From Acuticoccus sp039034015 (lineage in GTDB: Bacteria > Pseudomonadota > Alphaproteobacteria > Rhizobiales > Amorphaceae): a stretch of DNA of 64,000 bases. The notes under the pieces are model-generated. The model ran no database searches and had not been told where the DNA came from. It was given only the letters and a program-made list of their open reading frames with translations. Positions 53,545 to 61,431 of the stretch are shown here, one piece after another. The position numbers and the translations under genes are program-made. The first letter of the stretch is position 1; each line of letters starts with the position of its first letter. The stretch lies in assembly GCA_039034015.1 (NCBI GenBank), contig JBCCBM010000001.1, positions 186,001 through 250,000 on the forward strand, read 5' to 3'.

Positions 53545-55671
53545 CTACACGATGACGGAGGGGTGCCAGGAATCGCCGCCGGTTATGGGGGGATCACTGG
53601 GCGGGATGACCGGAACGGTGACGATGGAACCTTCGACCGGGAAGTATTTGTGCGCCAGCGATTGTTTGACCTTGTTGCCGTCCCCCAGGCCATATTGTCC
53701 GATAGTGTCGGAGGCGTCCGACAGGCGCTTTTGTTGGTCCGGCAGACCCGTCGGCTGGTTGTTGGCGTCAAGCACATGGCCGGCGTTGTCGAGCCGGCGC
53801 CCGTCATCGTGCTGCGCGTCAAAGAGGGTCACCAACTGATCGACGCGGGATTTGAGCGCTGACAATTCGGTGGCTTTGGTCCCCGGATGCACGTTGCCGG
53901 CGCCCGAGGTCAGATCCCAGCCCAGATCCTCGCCAAGCTGCCCGGCAAGATCGGCCTGCAGGGCAACCAGCGCGTCATACTGGTCTTTGGTGTGGAAGGG
54001 CGGCGGGCCGACATAGTGCCACCGCTGCGCAATCGTGCCGCCAAGCTCACCCATCCAAGAGGAATCCACCTCCCGGGGCGCAATGTCGGGATCGGCGAGG
54101 AAGGCGCCGTCAAGGTCAAACACGCCCGCCGTCACATCGAGCTGGGCAATCTCGTTGTCGCTCATGTGGATGAGCGCGCCGGGGTCCACGGCCACCCCGC
54201 CGCGCGAAAAGGCTATGCTCATGTTTTCGCCGTGCCCGTCCGGGTTGCTGATGATGCTTTGCAGGAGCTGCATCTTTTGACAGGCCATCTGAAAACTCGG
54301 GTTGTTGTGAAGCGCTTCCGAAATTCGGGCTTTCTCAGCTGAGCGGCTTTTGACGTCCCCGGCGGCCGCCCCCGCGTTGTGCTCGACCACCGATGCCTTA
54401 ATCTTCTCCCCGATCATGGCTTTAGTGTGGCCGGGGATGATCGGGGCGGCCATGAAGAGGCGGTTGTCGTGGACCACGTAACGGGGCGCGCCGGCAACGT
54501 TCAGGCCCAGCGCCTCCGACAGTTTGTGCGCCGCATCTTGGCGGCCAAACACGCCGACCTGCTGGTCCGTATGGCCAATCTCCCACGCGTTGCCGGGGGT
54601 GGTGATGCGGCTGTCGAGGGGCTTCAGCGCATACTCCCGGACGGTGCCGATGGGGTCTTCCAGCCGCGCTTTCAGCACTTGGTTGAAGACGCCGGCCCCC
54701 AAGGGTTGGACATCCGTGATCCGGTCGGGGTCGGTGATGGTGTTCAAGAGCGCTGGGGAGAGGCTCTCGCCGGCGCGCATGGCTTGGAGCGCCACGCTCG
54801 CCTTCAGCCGACCGTGGCCCAGGACCCGCGCCAGTTCACCCGTGCCAAACAGTGTCTCGAAACGGTCGAGCTGCTCTCTCAGCCGCTCCGCGCGGCCGGT
54901 CGCGTCCGCCATTTGCGCCTCGATCGGGGCGCCGGGCGCCTTGGCGTTCGGGGCGGGGACGAGGGTTGAGGCGTCAAGCGCGCGCGCGATGGCGAGCGCC
55001 TGCTCGGCCTGTTTGCGCAACGGGTCGAGCGCGTCGTCTCTCACGCCCGCAAGGCGCACGTCTGCCGGCTCGATCGCTTCGCTGGCGTCAATGAACGCGT
55101 CAAAGGCGCGGCGAATGTCCTCTCCGGCCGTCGCCACCCGTTGTTCGAGGCCGATGAGTGTGTTGAAGAAGCGATCCCGCGCCCCGGTGTGGATGGGGAT
55201 GGGCCGCGCCCGCGCCTCGTGAACGGCCGAAAGGTCTGTTTCAAACCGGCGGGTCGCCTCGCTGAGCGCTTCGAGCGCGGCGCCGCGGGCCTCGACCCGC
55301 GCGGTTGCGGCCCTGAAGGCTGTGAGCTTCTCTTCGGCCATGACGGATGAGGGGCCGGGTGCTGCGGTTTTGGCGGTTTTTTCAGCGTCTTGCAGCCCGC
55401 GCGCCAGCATCCGCTCCAGCTGATCGCTGCTTTGCTTGGCGGTTTTGACCGCGCGCTGGACGTCCTGAAGCGTTTGCGTGTTGACCTGGCGGATCGGCGT
55501 TTTGAACCGCGGCCCCCCCGGCCGAAGTTGCGGCTTTTGGGCAATTTCGAGCGGTGTTGTGGGCGGGGTGCCGGGCGCTGCGGCCGGCGTTCTATCGACG
55601 GTGACGGGTGTTGCGCTGACCGAAAATGGGGTCAGCGGCAGCGGTGTGGGGCTTTTGAATGAAACGGACAT
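53545..55671 (-). CDS. Candidate type III effector with a PI-kinase/HipA-like kinase core
   Basis: 708 residues from the ATG at 55671. Residues 1-60 are Pro/Thr/Ser-rich and unstructured-looking (SVSFKSPTPLPLTPFSV), typical of a secreted N-terminus; 65-320 is long helical; the core begins at about 324. There I see a Gly-rich loop LGAGVFNQVL, a Lys at about 350 in YALKP, the loop NPDGHGENM (Asp478, His480, Asn483) and a metal-type Asp496 in AVDPGALIHM. D-x-H-x-x-N plus a later Asp is the catalytic pattern of PI3/4-kinase, HipA and related atypical kinases. C-terminal ~200 residues are helical then disordered. Its location between sctU and the regulators, divergent from a chaperone gene, supports secretion. 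No close family is recognised. Confidence 0.65.
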   Translation of the reverse strand: MSVSFKSPTPLPLTPFSVSATPVTVDRTPAAAPGTPPTTPLEIAQKPQLRPGGPRFKTPIRQVNTQTLQDVQRAVKTAKQSSDQLERMLARGLQDAEKTAKTAAPGPSSVMAEEKLTAFRAATARVEARGAALEALSEATRRFETDLSAVHEARARPIPIHTGARDRFFNTLIGLEQRVATAGEDIRRAFDAFIDASEAIEPADVRLAGVRDDALDPLRKQAEQALAIARALDASTLVPAPNAKAPGAPIEAQMADATGRAERLREQLDRFETLFGTGELARVLGHGRLKASVALQAMRAGESLSPALLNTITDPDRITDVQPLGAGVFNQVLKARLEDPIGTVREYALKPLDSRITTPGNAWEIGHTDQQVGVFGRQDAAHKLSEALGLNVAGAPRYVVHDNRLFMAAPIIPGHTKAMIGEKIKASVVEHNAGAAAGDVKSRSAEKARISEALHNNPSFQMACQKMQLLQSIISNPDGHGENMSIAFSRGGVAVDPGALIHMSDNEIAQLDVTAGVFDLDGAFLADPDIAPREVDSSWMGELGGTIAQRWHYVGPPPFHTKDQYDALVALQADLAGQLGEDLGWDLTSGAGNVHPGTKATELSALKSRVDQLVTLFDAQHDDGRRLDNAGHVLDANNQPTGLPDQQKRLSDASDTIGQYGLGDGNKVKQSLAHKYFPVEGSIVTVPVIPPSDPPITGGDSWHPSVIV

Positions 55672-55747
55672 GCCGGCCTCCCTGACGATGCACACGCTTC
55701 GTCGCGCCGGGGGGCCAAAAGGTTCAATTCGGGGCCGCAGGTCGCCT

Positions 55748-55763
55748 TGTGCCACACGGCACA
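55748..55763. promoter_or_regulatory. TGTGCC-ACAC-GGCACA dyad between divergent effector genes
   Basis: A perfect 6-base inverted repeat with a 4-base spacer in the 147-bp gap between the two effector transcription units. It is suitably placed for a shared regulator of both. No experimental or family precedent is claimed. Confidence 0.35.
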
Positions 55764-55818
55764 CGCGTTTTGCGCCGCTGTCGCCATCTCTCACTCTCAC
55801 CGAAGAATCTGAGCGAGA

Positions 55819-56274
55819 ATGGCAATGACTGTCGAAGATATGATCGTTGAGGCCGGCCCGCTGTCCGATGCCATCATGAGCATCACCGGGACCGATGATG
55901 GCACGATGGTCATCACCACACGGGACAACACGATGACGCTTTATGCGGCCGCCAAGCGGATCGTGTTTGAGGTGATGCTCGGCGCGCCGCCGGCAGAGCA
56001 TCGCGCCCGGGTTTATCGCGCGCTCCTCACCTACAACGCGCTGTGGGAGGAGACGGGCTTTGTGCGCATGGCCATCGGCAACCCCGGTGACGGCGATGTT
56101 GCGATCCTGCTTGCCGACATCACCGTCGATGCGGATTTTTCGGCCGATTACGTTGTGCGCGTCGTGGAAGATCTTGATGCGAAGGCGACCATCTGGCGCG
56201 AAATCATCGCGCGAGGGGCCGATGATGGCAAAAACGCTGACGGCACGGCCGGCGCCACCTTTGTGAGGGTTTAG
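55819..56274 (+). CDS. Class-I-like type III secretion chaperone (CesT/Tir-chaperone fold)
   Basis: 151 residues, acidic. The secondary-structure pattern and phrases fit CesT-type chaperones: an early helix, beta strands GTMVITTRDNTMTLYAA, then the long helix ARVYRALLTYNALWEETGFVRMAIG, strands DVAILLADITVDADFSADYV and the final helix VVEDLDAKATIWREII. In this family the dimer binds the N-terminal region of one effector. It is four bases upstream of the kinase gene, the usual chaperone-effector arrangement. Assigned from pattern and context. Confidence 0.7.
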   Translation: MAMTVEDMIVEAGPLSDAIMSITGTDDGTMVITTRDNTMTLYAAAKRIVFEVMLGAPPAEHRARVYRALLTYNALWEETGFVRMAIGNPGDGDVAILLADITVDADFSADYVVRVVEDLDAKATIWREIIARGADDGKNADGTAGATFVRV

Positions 56275-56277
56275 GCC

Positions 56278-58452
56278 ATGGCGATCCCGACATTCCGATC
56301 GGCCCCGCCGCCGCCGGCAGCGCCCGTCAAACAGGTGACCATCCGGGGCGATGCGACAAACGCCGAAAAGCTCGACGCGGTGCGCACATTGTTGCCAGCG
56401 GCCGGGGAGACGGACAACCGCATCTACGCCACCAAAGTGGCGGGCGAGACGGTGCTTTATGTGGCGCCAAACGCCAGGCAAACCGGGGGCTTGCAGCACG
56501 ACCGGGGCTACACGTCGTACGCGGCGCGGGCGAACCTTGCCCGCCAGGAGATTGGCGACATTTATCGCGCGTGCCTTAACGACACGATCGGCGGTGACAC
56601 CGCCGCCAATGGGCACGCGCACCACCCGTTTTTGCTGTCCGAACGACCCGATTCCGACGGCACGACGCGGATCGACTTCTTCAAAGGCCTTCTGGACAGC
56701 GCGGTCAACACGCTGACCAAAACCGAGGCGCGGCCGGATGGCTTTGCCCCACCCGGCAACGCCAACGGCCGAAGATCCATCTCTGCGTTGACGACGGGGC
56801 TTATGCGCTCCGTCGCTTTAAAGGTCGGGTTGATCTCCGCGCCGCCGGACCGGGACATCAATCGTGACATGGGCGAGGCGCAGCTTCACGTCCTCAACAC
56901 GTTGGTCACCAACTTCACCAACCGGTTTGAGCGCCACGCCGAGGCCTACGCCATCCACCGCGAGGATGTGAACCGCCCGCCGCCGACGCTGCCGGACACC
57001 AACAACGCCGAAATCATGCTCACCGCGACGCTGGACGGCCTCGACCAAGAGTATCCGATCTTGGAGATTGGCGGTGAGCAGTATCAGCCGATCAAGAAAC
57101 TGGGGGCGGGCGGGTTTGGCCAAGTCGTCCGGTATGAGGGGTTGGACACCGGTGAGACGAAGGTGGTCAAGCTTGCAAAGCCCTTTTTGGAGGACCCTGC
57201 GCTCTCGCCGGGCGACAATGACAAAAACCGCGCAAGGATGGTGGAAAAGCAAAATCGGGACGCTGCGGTGGAGCTTGAGGCGGGCCTCAAATACGCCAAC
57301 GGCGGCAGCGTGATCGGCTTTACCGACCATGTGAAGATGCAAGACGGCACGGTCGCCCTCATCGGCGAAGATGTGAAGGGGGAGAGCGTCGGCGGCTTTA
57401 CACGAAAGCTGCAAAAATTCATCGACGACGGCGTGATTGACCGGCACCAAGCGCGGCTCATCACCCTCACGCTGACGAAGGACGCGGCCGAGGGCATCGT
57501 TGCGCTCAAAGACGCGGGCGCGGTCCATGGCGACATGAAGCCCGGCAACCAGATTGTGGATGCTGACGGGCGCGCGCGCCTCATCGACCTTGGGATGGCG
57601 CAGTCGGGCCCTGTGTTCCAACGGGCGCGGCTCCAGGGGAACCACACGTATAACGCGCCGGAGGCGGAGTTCATCCGCGCCGCAGCGCCGACGAGTGACC
57701 GCAAGGCGATGTTCGACAATGCGTATGCTGACCTTCAACTTTTGGCCCAAGTGGTGGACGACCAAAATGTGTTGATGCGCGACGTCGCCTTCACCGCGTT
57801 CTTTGACAAATACGCCGCAATGCAGCTGGACGGTGGGACCTACGCGCTCGACAACCAGGCCGATGTGTTTGGCGCGGGTGTGACGCTGATGAAAATGTTC
57901 AGCGGCTACCGCCCCAATGAGTGGCGCGAGCACGATTACCTTGTTCAGACCTACGGGGCGGAGGCGGCGAGAAACCCCAGTGAGACGCAGCTCGACGACA
58001 TGCGAGCGGCCCTCAGGACGGGGAAGGTGGAGGCCTCAAAATCCCCCGAAATGGGCGGCGTTTATGGTGATGCGGCGGGTTCTGGCTATGCGCCGCGCGG
58101 TGTTCTGAACCGGTCAGATATGGTGGTGGATGCGCTGCTCAACGATATGTTGGCGCCGAGCCGCGACCGGCGCATCAGCCCGGAGGGGATCGCGACCCAC
58201 CCGGCCATGCGTTACGGGGCCCATGATGGGACCGAGGCCGTGGGCTCGCCCGAGGTGCGCACGCTGATCAAGGCGATCGCGTCGGACAAGCACCCGGATG
58301 AGGTGATGTTGGAGGCGATCAATCTCAGCAACGCCCACCCGCAGACGGAGGCGTTTGAAGATCCGCTGCCGCGCCCCGCGCCCACCGCAGCGCCCGCGGA
58401 GATCGACCTTCCGCCGCCACCCCCTGGCCCGCCGCCCGCAACGGCGGCGTGA
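56278..58452 (+). CDS. Candidate type III effector: Hanks-type Ser/Thr protein kinase with polyproline tail
   Basis: 724 residues. Residues 1-~265 hold a Pro-rich secretion-like start and a helical region. The kinase core follows: Gly loop LGAGGFGQVV (about 275-284), ATP Lys at about 298 in VVKLAK, a Glu-containing helix (AVELEAGLKYA), catalytic loop HGDMKPGN with Asp419, metal motif DLGMA at about 437 in place of DFG, and NAPE for APE. The kinase ends near 640. The last 30 residues are Pro-rich, including IDLPPPPPGPPP, a profilin/SH3/WW-type ligand pattern of eukaryotic cells. Encoded directly after a type III chaperone and facing the sct operon, so translocation into host cells is the best hypothesis. 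Residues needed for catalysis appear present. Confidence 0.75.
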   Translation: MAIPTFRSAPPPPAAPVKQVTIRGDATNAEKLDAVRTLLPAAGETDNRIYATKVAGETVLYVAPNARQTGGLQHDRGYTSYAARANLARQEIGDIYRACLNDTIGGDTAANGHAHHPFLLSERPDSDGTTRIDFFKGLLDSAVNTLTKTEARPDGFAPPGNANGRRSISALTTGLMRSVALKVGLISAPPDRDINRDMGEAQLHVLNTLVTNFTNRFERHAEAYAIHREDVNRPPPTLPDTNNAEIMLTATLDGLDQEYPILEIGGEQYQPIKKLGAGGFGQVVRYEGLDTGETKVVKLAKPFLEDPALSPGDNDKNRARMVEKQNRDAAVELEAGLKYANGGSVIGFTDHVKMQDGTVALIGEDVKGESVGGFTRKLQKFIDDGVIDRHQARLITLTLTKDAAEGIVALKDAGAVHGDMKPGNQIVDADGRARLIDLGMAQSGPVFQRARLQGNHTYNAPEAEFIRAAAPTSDRKAMFDNAYADLQLLAQVVDDQNVLMRDVAFTAFFDKYAAMQLDGGTYALDNQADVFGAGVTLMKMFSGYRPNEWREHDYLVQTYGAEAARNPSETQLDDMRAALRTGKVEASKSPEMGGVYGDAAGSGYAPRGVLNRSDMVVDALLNDMLAPSRDRRISPEGIATHPAMRYGAHDGTEAVGSPEVRTLIKAIASDKHPDEVMLEAINLSNAHPQTEAFEDPLPRPAPTAAPAEIDLPPPPPGPPPATAA

Positions 58453-58464
58453 CCTGGGGGCATG

Positions 58465-58492
58465 AAAGGGTCGCCTTCGGCGGCCCTTTTTT
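58465..58492 (+). terminator. Rho-independent terminator of the chaperone/kinase operon
   Basis: Stem 58467-58475 with 58479-58487 (one G-T pair) and a TTC loop, followed by a run of T to 58492. It separates this operon from the convergent sctU end at 58500. Confidence 0.85.
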
Positions 58493-58499
58493 ATGTTGG

Positions 58500-59630
58500 T
58501 CAGCCGGCGGGGGCGCTGGCGAAGGCGGGGTCGCGCTCCATGTCGATGACGCCGTGGGGGAGTGGGCCGGCGTAAAGCGCGTCCTTGTGGCGGGCGATCC
58601 AGGCGAGGATGACGGCCACCACCTCAAAAACGTCGGAGGGGACGGCTTCGCCAAGCGCGGTTTGGGCAAACATTGTGCGGGCGAGGGGGACGTTGCGAAA
58701 GACGGGGACGCCAGCATCCTCGGCCGCGGCGCGGATTGCGATCGCCTGGGTGTTGCGCCCTTTGGCGACGACGATGGGGATGTCTTTGGCGGCCTCATCA
58801 TAGCGGATGGCAACGGCAAGGTGCACCGGGTTGATGATGACGGCGGTGGCTTTGCGCGCTTGGGCGGGCGGGTCGGAGAAGATCAATTCTTGCGCGAACT
58901 GTTTGCGCTGGCTTTTGACGATGGGGTCGCCTTCGCTCTCTTTGTATTCGCGTTTGACCTCCTCTTTCGTCATCTTCAAGCCTTTGATGTGAATGTGCTT
59001 TTGGAACACAAAGTCGGCCGCTGCGACGACGACGAAGGCAAAGGCGGAGAGGCCCACCACGAGGAGGAGCATGCGCATGGTGACCGGGGCGATGCAGGCC
59101 ATGCCGCAGCTGACCGACACGATGAAGGGGCCGATGGCTGCGCGGATGACAAAGTAGAGCAGCACCGAAAGGAATACGATCTTGACGATGGATTTCAGCA
59201 CCTCGACGAGTTGCTTCATCGAGAAGATGCGCTTCATGCCTTTTGAGGGGGAGATCTTTTCAAGTTTTGGCTTGACGCTTTCGAACGAGAAGAGCGAGCC
59301 GATCTGAAGATAGTTGGCCGCAATGCCGGCGAAGATGGTGACGCTGAGGATGGGGAGGAGGATGGCGGTGCCCGCATCCATCATGGCGTTGACGCCCTCG
59401 GTCATGCGGGTGCGGGTGGGGTTTTGCGCCATCATCGCGACGATATCCATCATCTCGACCATCTTTTGGAATGCGAAGCGGCCGGTGCCGATCATCAGCG
59501 CGATGACGGCAAACAGCGAAACGGTGGTGACGACCTCCTGGCTGCGGGCGACCTGGCCTTTTTTGCGGGCATCGCGCAGCTTTTTGGGGGTGGGCGGCTC
59601 GGTCTTTTCGCCGGTGGGGTTGGAACTCAT
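58500..59630 (-). CDS. sctU: Type III secretion export-apparatus switch protein SctU (YscU/FlhB family)
   Basis: 376 residues. N-terminal EKTEPPTPKKLRDARKKGQVARSQEV is diagnostic; four transmembrane segments follow, then the linker and cytoplasmic domain. The autocleavage site, normally N-P-T-H, is N-P-V-H here (INPVHLAVAIRYDE). The rest of the domain, VVAKGRNTQAIAIRAAAEDAGVPVFRNVPLARTMF, is standard. The protein controls the switch from early to late substrates. Last sct gene of the run; ATGA overlap with sctT. Confidence 0.93.
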   Translation of the reverse strand: MSSNPTGEKTEPPTPKKLRDARKKGQVARSQEVVTTVSLFAVIALMIGTGRFAFQKMVEMMDIVAMMAQNPTRTRMTEGVNAMMDAGTAILLPILSVTIFAGIAANYLQIGSLFSFESVKPKLEKISPSKGMKRIFSMKQLVEVLKSIVKIVFLSVLLYFVIRAAIGPFIVSVSCGMACIAPVTMRMLLLVVGLSAFAFVVVAAADFVFQKHIHIKGLKMTKEEVKREYKESEGDPIVKSQRKQFAQELIFSDPPAQARKATAVIINPVHLAVAIRYDEAAKDIPIVVAKGRNTQAIAIRAAAEDAGVPVFRNVPLARTMFAQTALGEAVPSDVFEVVAVILAWIARHKDALYAGPLPHGVIDMERDPAFASAPAG

Positions 59631-60499
59631 GGTCCTGGCTCGGTGGGGGTGACGGCGCCATCGCGAAAGTCAAAGCGTTCCAGGATTTCGCTGCCGGTTG
59701 TGAGGATAGAGTAGAAGTTTTCGAAGAGGGTGGGAAGGTCTCGGGCGTGATCGCGCGCGACGTTGAACATTGTGCCGATGTAAAAAATCAAGATGAGGAC
59801 GGCGATGCCGGATTTGATGGGCATCGCCAAGATGAAGACTTGGAGTTGGGGCGCAAAGCGGCTCACGATCGCAAGGGCAAATTCGGCGAGGAACATGATG
59901 GCGATGACGGGGGCGGCGAGCACGAACATCAGGCGGAAGCCGGCGTCGAAGACTTCGAGCATCATCGCCGGGAATTCATCGATGAGGAGGGGGACGCCGC
60001 GCGCGACGGGCCAGAATTCAAAGCTTTGGTAAAGGAGGCTCAAGATGAGGAGGAAGCCGCCGGACGCGAAGAAGTAGGTGACGAAGGCTTGGCTGAACAA
60101 AATCCCGAGCGGGCTTGTCTCATGCCCCTGAAGCGGGTCGACGGAGGCGGCAATGGCGGCGCCGCGCTGGTTGTCGATGAATGCGCCGACGGATTGGATC
60201 GCCCAAAACACCCAGGAGACCAAGTACCCCATCACGAAGCCGATCGCGAATTCTTTTGCAAACAGGATTGTGAAGCTGATGACGTCCATGTCAAAGGTTT
60301 CGGCAAACGCGATGTTCACCGGGACGAGGGGGACGGTGATCACCAAGATGGCCGCGGTGCGCGCCATGCGGGGGACGGCGCTGGGCGCCAAAAGCTGGGA
60401 GTAGGTGATGAAGGCGTAGGGCCGCGCGATCGTGAGCAGGACGGCGACCAGCAGCGGCTTTGCATCCTCATAAAGGTCGAGGATGGCGGCAAAATCCAT
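59627..60499 (-). CDS. sctT: Type III secretion export-apparatus protein SctT (YscT/FliR family)
   Basis: 290 residues with six or more transmembrane segments; ARPYAFITYSQLLA, KEFAIGFVMGYLVSWVFWAIQSVGAFIDNQRG and FRLMFVLAAPVIAIMFLAEFALAIVSRFAPQLQVFILAMPIKSG are the recognisable SctT/FliR blocks. Together with SctR and SctS it forms the export gate. It starts two bases after the sctS stop. Confidence 0.93.
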   Translation of the reverse strand: MDFAAILDLYEDAKPLLVAVLLTIARPYAFITYSQLLAPSAVPRMARTAAILVITVPLVPVNIAFAETFDMDVISFTILFAKEFAIGFVMGYLVSWVFWAIQSVGAFIDNQRGAAIAASVDPLQGHETSPLGILFSQAFVTYFFASGGFLLILSLLYQSFEFWPVARGVPLLIDEFPAMMLEVFDAGFRLMFVLAAPVIAIMFLAEFALAIVSRFAPQLQVFILAMPIKSGIAVLILIFYIGTMFNVARDHARDLPTLFENFYSILTTGSEILERFDFRDGAVTPTEPGP

Positions 60500-60501
60500 G
60501 G

Positions 60502-60771
60502 TTAGCGCACAATCCGGGGGAATTCGCTGAAGAGCGCTGTGGTGTAGGTCAAGAGTTCACCACCCAGGAGGCTTGCCATTGCGGCGATGGTGATGGCCAC
60601 CGCGATGAGTTTTAGCGCGAAGGGGAGCGTTTGTTCTTGGATTTGTGTGAGCGCTTGTAAGAGGCTGACGACAATGCCGACCACGGAGGCCACCACGATG
60701 GGCGGCATCGAGAGCAAAAGCACCAAAACCATCGCCTCGGTGATTTGGTAGATGGCGTCGTCGGCGCTCAC
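60502..60771 (-). CDS. sctS: Type III secretion export-apparatus protein SctS (YscS/FliQ family)
   Basis: 89 residues from the GTG at 60771, which has AAAGGAG six bases upstream; the longer in-frame TTG at 60786 would consume that site. Two transmembrane hairpin helices: AMVLVLLLSMPPIVVASVVGIVVSLLQALTQIQEQTLPFALKLIAVAI. Length and pattern are exact for SctS. Confidence 0.93.
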   Translation of the reverse strand: MSADDAIYQITEAMVLVLLLSMPPIVVASVVGIVVSLLQALTQIQEQTLPFALKLIAVAITIAAMASLLGGELLTYTTALFSEFPRIVR

Positions 60772-60789
60772 AGGCGCTCCTTTCAAGGT

Positions 60790-61431
60790 TCAGGAGTAGG
60801 TGGTGATGAGGCCGAGGATGAGGCGAGACCAGCCGTCCACCATCACGAACAAGAAAAGCTTGAACGGCAGTGAGATGGTGAGCGGTGACACCATCATCAT
60901 GCCCATCGCAAGCAAGATGTTGGAGACGATGAGATCAATGGCAATAAACGGCAAATAAAGGAGGAAGCCGATCTCAAACGCCTCGCGCAGCTGGCTGACG
61001 GTGAAGGCGGGGAGGAGGACGGCTATGGAATCAGGGGTCAGAAGGTCGTGCATGGATTCGGGCCACAATTCGCGGGCGGCCTCTAAGAAATAGGTTCGCT
61101 CGCGCTGGTCAGCGTGCCGTTCCAGCCATGAAATGAGCGGACCTTTGCTGTCGTTGAACGCGGCGCCGACGCTCTCTACGCTGTCAAAGCTATAGTTGCC
61201 CTCTGCGAGGATTTGCGCAGTCTCGATCAAGATCGGCGCCATGATGTAGGCCGAGAGGATGATGGCAAGGGCGTTGAGCGCCGAGTTGGGCGGGATTTGT
61301 TGGACGCCGAGCGCGTTGCGCAGCAGCAGAAACACCACCGAAATCTTGATGTAACTTGTCGCGACAATGGCGATGAACGGCAAGATTGCCGCGCCCGCAA
61401 GGACGAGGATGAGATTGAGCGGGTCAATCAC
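60790..61431 (-). CDS. sctR: Type III secretion export-apparatus protein SctR (YscR/FliP family)
   Basis: 213 residues from a GTG that overlaps the sctQ stop (GTGA). Signature TSYIKISVVFLLLRNALGVQQIPPNSALNALAIILSAYIMAP, and the C-terminal PFIAIDLIVSNILLAMGMMMVSPLTISLPFKLFLFVMVDGW. This is the most conserved subunit of the export gate; no lesion is visible. Confidence 0.95.
   Translation of the reverse strand: MIDPLNLILVLAGAAILPFIAIVATSYIKISVVFLLLRNALGVQQIPPNSALNALAIILSAYIMAPILIETAQILAEGNYSFDSVESVGAAFNDSKGPLISWLERHADQRERTYFLEAARELWPESMHDLLTPDSIAVLLPAFTVSQLREAFEIGFLLYLPFIAIDLIVSNILLAMGMMMVSPLTISLPFKLFLFVMVDGWSRLILGLITTYS

Noticed and set aside
55041..55544. Alternative-frame gene inside the 708-residue effector
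   Set aside because: Arg/Ser/Pro-rich shadow; the main frame is continuous with motifs and a helical N-terminal domain.
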